Shown one piece after another: positions 24,507 through 29,865 of a stretch of DNA of 29,865 nt. The notes beneath the pieces were generated by a model. It was not told the origin of the DNA and made no database searches. It was given only the letters and a program-made list of their open reading frames with translations. The DNA is from JAJDIA01 sp031555145 (GTDB lineage: Bacteria > Bacteroidota > Bacteroidia > Bacteroidales > Tannerellaceae), in NCBI GenBank assembly GCA_031555145.1, contig JAVBUR010000004.1, positions 1 to 29,865 on the forward strand, in the 5' to 3' direction. Numbering within the stretch: the stretch's first letter is position 1; each line of letters begins with the position of its first letter. Made by a program: the position numbers and the translations under genes.

Positions 24507-25367
24507 ATGAGAAACATTACATCTTTACTGCTATTATTCTTTTTATTTTTCAATCATGCGACGATGGGGCAGAATGCACAACAAGGGTTCAATGTGGAAC
24601 TATGGCCGAAGGGATTACCCAATACAAACGGGATGGATCAGCAGCCTTTTGATGAGAGTCAACGGAATTATAAGCCATCTATGCGCGTTTATTTACCAAT
24701 AAAGGAAAAGGCTACAGGACGGGCTGTGATTGCTTGTCCGGGTGGGGCGTATTATAGGTTAGCTTACAATCATGAGGGGTATGACTGGGCACCCTTTTTC
24801 AATGAGTTGGGAATTTCATATATAGTCTTGACATACAGGATGCCGCAAGGGAATAGAGGAGTGCCTTTCTCCGATGTAGAAGAGGCGATTCGGGTAACGA
24901 AAGAAAAGGCGGAAGAATGGCACATTAATCCAGCGGATATTGGTATAATGGGTTCTTCTGCCGGTGGACATCTGGCATCAACAGTTGCAACACATATTAA
25001 ACCGGAACTACTTCCTGCCTTTCAGGTTTTATTTTATCCGGTAATCACGATGGATACAACGTTTACCCATATGGGTTCGCGTACAAACCTATTGGGTGAA
25101 AATATCAGCCCGGAGTTAGAAACACTCTATTCCAATGAAAAACAAGTAAATAGCAATACTCCACGCGCCTTTATTGCCTTTTCCAACGATGATAGTACCG
25201 TTCCGTCGGAAAATGGGGTGTACTACTATCTGGCCTTAAAGGAAAAGAAGGTGCCGGCCTCCCTTTATATCTACCCCTCGGGTGGACATGGCTGGGGATG
25301 CCGCACAGACTTCAAATACCATAAAGAAATGATGGCGGATCTAACCGCTTGGCTACAGAGTTTTTAA
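24507..25367 (+). CDS. Secreted alpha/beta-hydrolase, acetyl-esterase-like (BD-FAE type)
   Basis: 286 residues from the ATG at 24507, which begins a good signal (MRNITSLLLLFFLFFNHATMGQ). The nucleophile elbow is G149-S-S-A-G153, with Ser151 as nucleophile. CPGGAY (77-82) occupies the oxyanion position of the HGG-type esterases. Asp228/Asp229 in SNDDSTVP and His261 in SGGHGWG complete the triad. Relatives in PULs remove acetyl or feruloyl groups from polysaccharides such as xylan or pectin. It would deacylate glycan so the lyase and hydrolases can act. It may be transcribed from its own box as well as by read-through, and the operon ends at the hairpin just downstream. Confidence 0.85.
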   Translation: MRNITSLLLLFFLFFNHATMGQNAQQGFNVELWPKGLPNTNGMDQQPFDESQRNYKPSMRVYLPIKEKATGRAVIACPGGAYYRLAYNHEGYDWAPFFNELGISYIVLTYRMPQGNRGVPFSDVEEAIRVTKEKAEEWHINPADIGIMGSSAGGHLASTVATHIKPELLPAFQVLFYPVITMDTTFTHMGSRTNLLGENISPELETLYSNEKQVNSNTPRAFIAFSNDDSTVPSENGVYYYLALKEKKVPASLYIYPSGGHGWGCRTDFKYHKEMMADLTAWLQSF

Positions 25368-25384
25368 TATATATTCGAAAGACA

Positions 25385-25418
25385 AAACGCCTGAAATCTA
25401 TTTGATTTTCAGGCGTTT
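25385..25418 (+). terminator. Rho-independent terminator after the esterase gene
   Basis: AAACGCCTGAAA (25385-25396) and TTTCAGGCGTTT (25407-25418) are perfect inverted repeats with a ten-base loop, followed by CTTTTAAT. This closes the operon that begins with susC or the sigma factor. The PL8 gene therefore needs its own promoter. Confidence 0.9.
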
Positions 25419-25459
25419 CTTTTAATATAAACGAGTACAAAACTTGAGACCCTAATTCG

Positions 25460-25590
25460 GCAGCATCGGCCATGGCCTTCAAGCCGTTTGTAACCAATTT
25501 CGACTACCTTTTTTATGGTCGAATCGAAATCATGGTTGATATCTTCATTTATATATTTATTACTTACATTGGCCTTAGGATAGCATTATG
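25460..25590 (-). pseudogene. Fragment of a sugar phosphate isomerase/epimerase (xylose-isomerase-like TIM barrel)
   Basis: On the minus strand a short frame after a TAA reads through YINEDINHDFDSTIKKVVEIG and continues YKRLEGHGR, then becomes meaningless and stops inside the terminator at 25409. This closely matches the N-terminal signature of that family (YSLRD-I-KDFDGTLKKVAEIGYK-VE). There is no start codon or downstream barrel, so it is a dead remnant. The family call rests on this one stretch. Confidence 0.45.
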
Positions 25591-25765
25591 CAAGTAAAAG
25601 GCAGGCTTTAGCTTACACTCAAAAAACACATCAATGCGTCATTACTTAACATTTCATAACCTATATACGATTTCAAGTCCGAACAAATGCTTTACAGGAA
25701 AAAATGTATACCTTTATCGTCAGCCTTATTTTAGATACGGTGCGCAGCAGAAAAACATCAATAGA
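25591..25765 (+). other. Leader region of the PL8 gene
   Basis: There is no gene here. A near-match to the -7 box, TACCTTTA, lies at 25709-25716, placing transcription start about 44 bases ahead of the ATG at 25766. The open frame extends to 25634 but has no signal-peptide or domain character there. Confidence 0.35.
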
Positions 25766-28159
25766 ATGAAAAGAACAGTTTCCCTTTTGACGATTTTAAT
25801 GACTTTAAGTGTTAGCATACTGTATGCCCAACAAACAGAGCAGCAACTGGCTAAAGATAATTACCGGCGCTACTATGGAGAATCCATTGCGACGTCTTCG
25901 CCGGAGAAGGGAAAAGCGATAGAAGAACTTAGAGCGTATTTTGCCCAGAATGGTTATCGTAGCAGAGAAAGTCAGCCGCAAATTTATTTACAATATATGG
26001 CGTTGTTGCAAGCCGACGGTACTTTCTCCGACCTGAAAGATGCTGATGCAGGAAAAGCCTCAGAGGGTAATCAGGCTGATAGCGGCGGTTCCATAACAGA
26101 CGCCTATACTCGCTTGTGGGTGATCTCTGAAGCTTTCAAAAGCGGTAAACTGACCTACGCCGATGATGGTGAGATATGGAAATACTGCCAAAAAGCGATT
26201 ATACATTACGGAAACCTGGAAATCAGTCGCCCCAACACTAACAGCCGGTTTCATTCTTCTTGTTTTGCCATTCCCACAGCCGCTGTCAATAGTTACTTCT
26301 GCCATTTGTCGCAAATGGATGCTTCTGAAAGTGGAAAAGACAGGGATGAATTATTGAAGGAAGCATGTGATATGCTGAAAACGATTGCTCTGCAGGCATG
26401 GACACAACCTTTGCGACATGATGAAACGGATGCGAATGTAGTTTCTATACCTCGTTTTCGCAATCATGTATGGTGGGTAGGAGGCAATGCGTTAGGATAT
26501 CGCTCTTTGTTGCCTGTCGCGGCGATGTATCATTCGATTCCAATGGTGGACCTATTGGCTGAGATTTGTCAAAGATGTATAAGCGTAACCTCTCAGAATA
26601 CATATTCGGATGCTTTCTGGACCGAAGGGTTTACGGCTGATGGCGCCGGTTGGGGACACGGAATGCAATGCCTGGTTTGGGGATATCCCATTGACGGGGC
26701 AATCAATGCGTTGAATATGTTAGGCCTACTGAAGAATACACCCTGGGAGCAGAAGCTGACCCGTGAGAATGCCGACGCATTATTAAATTATTTTCGGGGC
26801 AGTAATTATTACTATTACAAAGGATTTATATCACCTTGCGTAGACCGCTACTCAATGACATACAAACCAAATAAGAACGCCATCCGTTATCAGGGCATGC
26901 TGGAAGTGCTGCTGAAAGACTGGCAGAAGTCTTTTACTGAAAAAGAATTAACAGAACTCGAACAACTCTATACGGAAACACAGAAAAATGTAATACAAAT
27001 GTCCGGATATCCGGTTTATAATGGAACCCGTTGGTTTTTCAACAACGATGACCTGATGAAGAAGAACGCAGACTATCACATCATCGTCAACATGGCGTCC
27101 GTTCGTTGTGACGGTTTGGAAAGCGCAGATACATTTGCAGATGCTTATAATTACTACACAACAGACGGTGCAACGATGTTTCTGAAAACAGGCAATGAAT
27201 ATCGCAAAGCATTCGGAGCTTATGACGTGACAGCTTTTCCCGGTGTAACGGCACGCGAAGGCATGGATCGTTTACGTCCTGTAACCAATTGGCGTGGGTA
27301 TTGCAGCAAGTATAATTTTGCCGCCGCCGCTACCAGTGGAGGTAAAAATGCCGCTGCCGGATATATCTTTGAGAAGATGAACGCTGCCGATAAGGAGAAG
27401 GTGAATGATAAGGGAACGAGTATTTCAAAAGACAGTGTCCTCTATGACGTAAAAGCCTATAAATCTTATTTTATGCTGGGCGATTATATGGTGGCACTGG
27501 GTGCCGGGATAACAAATATGACACCTGATTTCCCGGGTAATATACGAACGACGCTTGAGCAAACAGAACATACGGATAGTATCTTTCTGTATAGAGGTAA
27601 GGGCATAGACTGGGTTGTCCAGCAAGGCAAATTCGCCTATTCCGCATTTCCGGAATATACAGACAGAGTGCATTATGTCTGTGAAACGAAACAGACAGAC
27701 TGGATGAAAATGAATCCGTCAAACAAAAATGGGGAGAACCTTCCTGAAAAAGTGGATGTTTTCCGTATGTGGATAGATCATGGGCAACGCCCGGTGAACG
27801 ATACGTATGGTTACGCCGTCTATGCCGGTGAGGGAATACCTGCCTCGCAATATCCTTTCCGAACACTCAGGAATGATACCTTGGTTCAAGCCGTGCAATC
27901 GGTTGATAAAATGGTAACAGGAGCTGTGTTCTATGATCCGCAAACATCGCTGAAAGTAAAGGGCCTTTCTCTTTCCGTCTCTGCTCCTTGTGCCGTATTG
28001 ATAGAGCAAAGAGGTAAAGAGACAACTTTATCCATAACTGATGCGTTGATGAACAAAGACTGCAAGATAATTGAAGTTGTCTGGAACGGTAAAACGATCT
28101 CTTGTGATATGCCTCAGGGAGAATTGTGTGGAAAACCTGCAATCATGACTATTAAATAA
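25766..28159 (+). CDS. Secreted polysaccharide lyase family 8 enzyme
   Basis: 797 residues from the ATG at 25766, chosen for its signal peptide (MKRTVSLLTILMTLSVSILYAQQ). The N-terminal alpha/alpha toroid holds the PL8 catalytic set. Asn241 is in WWVGGN, His298 in GWGHG, Tyr307 in VWGYP and Arg361 in VDRYSM. The His to Tyr (+9) and His to Arg (+63) spacings equal those in Flavobacterium chondroitin AC lyase and pneumococcal hyaluronate lyase. The central beta-sandwich has YYTTDGATMFLKTGNEY with a later FPGVT, and YKSYFMLGDYMVALGAGI. The family cleaves 1,4 bonds next to uronic acid by beta-elimination: hyaluronan, chondroitin, xanthan or glucuronan-like chains. No exact substrate can be assigned. 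It sits after the terminator and 13 bases ahead of the last oxidoreductase gene. Confidence 0.88.
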   Translation: MKRTVSLLTILMTLSVSILYAQQTEQQLAKDNYRRYYGESIATSSPEKGKAIEELRAYFAQNGYRSRESQPQIYLQYMALLQADGTFSDLKDADAGKASEGNQADSGGSITDAYTRLWVISEAFKSGKLTYADDGEIWKYCQKAIIHYGNLEISRPNTNSRFHSSCFAIPTAAVNSYFCHLSQMDASESGKDRDELLKEACDMLKTIALQAWTQPLRHDETDANVVSIPRFRNHVWWVGGNALGYRSLLPVAAMYHSIPMVDLLAEICQRCISVTSQNTYSDAFWTEGFTADGAGWGHGMQCLVWGYPIDGAINALNMLGLLKNTPWEQKLTRENADALLNYFRGSNYYYYKGFISPCVDRYSMTYKPNKNAIRYQGMLEVLLKDWQKSFTEKELTELEQLYTETQKNVIQMSGYPVYNGTRWFFNNDDLMKKNADYHIIVNMASVRCDGLESADTFADAYNYYTTDGATMFLKTGNEYRKAFGAYDVTAFPGVTAREGMDRLRPVTNWRGYCSKYNFAAAATSGGKNAAAGYIFEKMNAADKEKVNDKGTSISKDSVLYDVKAYKSYFMLGDYMVALGAGITNMTPDFPGNIRTTLEQTEHTDSIFLYRGKGIDWVVQQGKFAYSAFPEYTDRVHYVCETKQTDWMKMNPSNKNGENLPEKVDVFRMWIDHGQRPVNDTYGYAVYAGEGIPASQYPFRTLRNDTLVQAVQSVDKMVTGAVFYDPQTSLKVKGLSLSVSAPCAVLIEQRGKETTLSITDALMNKDCKIIEVVWNGKTISCDMPQGELCGKPAIMTIK

Positions 28160-28172
28160 AAACGACTAATTA

Positions 28173-29381
28173 ATGGAAGAAAAAAAAACACTCCGCGCCG
28201 GTTTTGCCGGTTCCGGTTTTGCCGCCCGTTTTCATCTATCTGCCCTGCAACGCGTGTTCAGCGCTAAAGTGGAAATTGCCGGTGTATATTCAGTGGTGGA
28301 AGAAAGAATGAAATCTTTTGCCACTGATGCTGGAACCCGGACTTTCGACAGCCTGGAAGAATTGATTAAAAATTCAGATGTGATCCATGTTTGCACCCCG
28401 CCTGCCACACATGAACCTATCGTGATAGCCGCCTTGTCAATGGATAAAGACGTAATCGTCGAGAAACCTTTTACCGGCTATTTTGGTTCTGGAAGCGAAA
28501 CATTCAGTGGTGATAATTTCCCCCGCGAAGAAGGCTTGCGGTATGCTCTCGACAGCATTCATCGTATGTTAGCGGCAGAGAAGAAAAGTAAAGGACGTAT
28601 CATGTATGCGGAGAATTGGATCTATGCTCCAGCGATTCAGAAAGAACGGGAGGTCATTGAGAAATCCGGTGCCCAGATACTTCGGATGCTGGGTGAGCAA
28701 TCCCATTCCGGTTCCCATTCTCTGACTTATGGGCAATGGGCACTTTCAGGAGGGGGATCACTTATCGGTAAAGGATGCCATCCGCTGTCGGCTATGATCT
28801 ACCTGAAACATGTGGAGGGCAAATGCAGAAATGGCAAACCGATCCACCCTAAGACTGTCTCAGCCAGGGTGCATGCTATTACCCGTATGAATACCTACGA
28901 CGATAAAGGTTATCTTAAGAGACATTATAAAGATACAGAAGATTTTGCCGCTGTCCACATCGTATTTGAAGATGGTACGATTGCCGACGCATTTGCTTCG
29001 GAACTGGTATTGGGCGGAACAAGAAATCAGGTGGAGATTATGGCTAATAACCACCGGACAATCTGTAATATGAGTCCTAATAATACGATGCAATCATATA
29101 CTCCAAATGAAATACATTACGAAAATATCTATGTAGTGGAAAAGACGGAAACCAAACAAGGCTGGTCAAATCTATCCCCTGATGAAGGCTGGTTCCTGGG
29201 ATATCAACACGAGATGAACGCCTTTTATGATTCGGCTGCGAATGGTACTCCCATAGAGAGCAACAGCCTGTTGGCAGCCGATACCATATCGGTTATCTAT
29301 TCAGCGTATCTCTCGGCTGAAAGAAGAGGAGAAGAGGTAGAAGTCGAGAGCCTTTTAATGGACTTGTTACAGACACTTTAG
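28173..29381 (+). CDS. Cytoplasmic Gfo/Idh/MocA oxidoreductase
   Basis: 402 residues without a signal peptide, so cytoplasmic, unlike the two Tat-exported relatives upstream. The Rossmann motif is AGFAGSGFAARFH (9-21) and EKP is at 97-99. About 30 residues rich in Gly/Ser (FTGYFGSGSETFSGDNF) are inserted between EKP and the next helix (SIHRMLAAEKKS). The catalytic helix region reads GGGSLIGKGCHPLSAMIY, with a Lys-Gly-Cys-His arrangement. It probably oxidises or reduces the imported product of the PL8 lyase or of the other oxidoreductases. It is translated from the PL8 transcript (13-base gap). The substrate is unknown. Confidence 0.85.
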   Translation: MEEKKTLRAGFAGSGFAARFHLSALQRVFSAKVEIAGVYSVVEERMKSFATDAGTRTFDSLEELIKNSDVIHVCTPPATHEPIVIAALSMDKDVIVEKPFTGYFGSGSETFSGDNFPREEGLRYALDSIHRMLAAEKKSKGRIMYAENWIYAPAIQKEREVIEKSGAQILRMLGEQSHSGSHSLTYGQWALSGGGSLIGKGCHPLSAMIYLKHVEGKCRNGKPIHPKTVSARVHAITRMNTYDDKGYLKRHYKDTEDFAAVHIVFEDGTIADAFASELVLGGTRNQVEIMANNHRTICNMSPNNTMQSYTPNEIHYENIYVVEKTETKQGWSNLSPDEGWFLGYQHEMNAFYDSAANGTPIESNSLLAADTISVIYSAYLSAERRGEEVEVESLLMDLLQTL

Positions 29382-29400
29382 AAAAGAAGCGATGTTTCTC

Positions 29401-29745
29401 AACCCAACGTGTTGGACTCATAGTAAAAGCATTGGCGCCAGCCTTGTACATAAGGGGGTCGAATTCGTCCCCCTAAAGCTGGAGGTTTTTAATTTCTTCC
29501 ATAAGCCCAGGAACATCAGCGGGTGGACTAATATCGGAGTCAACAAAGTCCGGATCAATGTCAAAACCCGCTGGAGTTCAATATTCAGTTTTGCCTGGAA
29601 TTGAAGATTCACTAACAGCCTGAACCCCATTCCCTACAGCGACTCTTCCTTTTTTTGCTTCCACCTTCCAACGGGTTGTGTGCCAACCGGTTTGGGGTGG
29701 ACTCAGGCCAAAAAAAGTCCACCAATAGTCCACCATATATTCCAT
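29401..29745 (-). pseudogene. Unidentified decayed coding sequence
   Basis: In the 484-base gap at the right end, one minus-strand frame runs from ATG codons at 29745/29736 through text of natural composition (WHTTRWKVEAKKGRVAVGNG) to a TGA at 29578-29580. It then continues in the same frame (GFDIDPDFVDSDISPPADVP, ending LMEEIKNLQL) to a TAG at 29473-29475, and on again (GDEFDPLMYKAGANAFTM). Two in-frame stops in otherwise gene-like sequence suggest a dead gene. I do not recognise the family. Positions 29746-29865 show nothing I can support. Confidence 0.35.
29453..29474. terminator. Palindrome downstream of the last gene, possible terminator
   Basis: AGGGGGTCGAATTCGTCCCCCT is a near-perfect palindrome with one central mismatched pair. 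It starts 72 bases after the stop at 29381. A T-rich stretch follows only some 15 bases later, so it may be a weak terminator of the PL8-oxidoreductase transcript. Confidence 0.45.
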
Positions 29746-29865
29746 TATGCTGATAATCATCTATTTAAACGTGTTTTTCTAAGCGTATATCCTATCCTCT
29801 ATCAGCGACAACCTAATCCAGTATCACCGAGATCCTACGCTTGTATTACCAACGCCTAAAGGCTC

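Noticed and set aside
13000..29400. A DUF1080-type keto-glycoside hydrolase completing the oxidative pathway
   Set aside because: I looked for such a protein among the genes and relics and found none, so the keto-glycoside idea stays a hypothesis.
1..29865. tRNA genes or a CRISPR array
   Set aside because: No cloverleaf-like segment with a TTCRA arm and no regularly spaced repeats were seen.

Overview
The window looks like a piece of a Bacteroidota chromosome, most likely a gut Bacteroidales of the Bacteroides/Parabacteroides kind. The reasons are a SusC/SusD pair behind an ECF sigma factor and a FecR-type anti-sigma factor, several secreted carbohydrate-active enzymes with Sec signals ending in AQ or AQQ, and promoter boxes of the Bacteroidota type (TAnnTTTG). 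It is one large polysaccharide-utilization locus (PUL), or two that abut. No tRNA, rRNA, CRISPR array or intact transposon was seen.

Left part (1-12742). A nested palindromic repeat lies at the window edge. Four secreted enzymes follow in alternating orientation: a large protein with a zinc-peptidase HEGGH motif (minus), a GH127-type beta-L-arabinofuranosidase with a FIVAR-like tail (plus), a GH2 glycosidase (minus) and a GH3 glycosidase (plus). The GH127 and GH2 genes converge on one strong hairpin. The peptidase-like and GH127 genes diverge, as do the GH2 and GH3 genes. The peptidase-like, GH127 and GH3 genes look richer in G+C than those further right.

Right part (13124-29381), all on the plus strand. 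It runs: ECF sigma factor, FecR anti-sigma factor, SusC with an STN signalling domain, SusD lipoprotein, Tat-exported Gfo/Idh/MocA oxidoreductase, Sec-exported FAD-dependent oxidoreductase, a second Tat-exported Gfo/Idh/MocA protein, a secreted acetyl-esterase-like hydrolase with its own promoter box, a terminator, a PL8-family polysaccharide lyase with a complete Asn/His/Tyr/Arg catalytic set, and a cytoplasmic Gfo/Idh/MocA oxidoreductase.

How the genes may work together (inference). The glycan binds SusC/D, and STN-FecR-sigma signalling raises expression. Outer enzymes remove acyl groups, arabinose and other sugars, and the PL8 lyase cuts next to uronic acid. Four oxidoreductases (three periplasmic or exported, one cytoplasmic) suggest that part of the sugar chemistry is oxidative rather than purely hydrolytic. 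This resembles the keto-glycoside route known for some Gfo/Idh/MocA enzymes, but no DUF1080-type keto-glycoside hydrolase is visible here.

The gaps between genes hold decayed coding sequence: a C-terminal remnant at 10219-10353, a signal-peptide-bearing relic at 12753-13003, the N-terminal part of a sugar phosphate isomerase/epimerase at about 25460-25590 (minus), and an unidentified relic at 29401-29745 (minus). The locus appears to have lost or exchanged genes.
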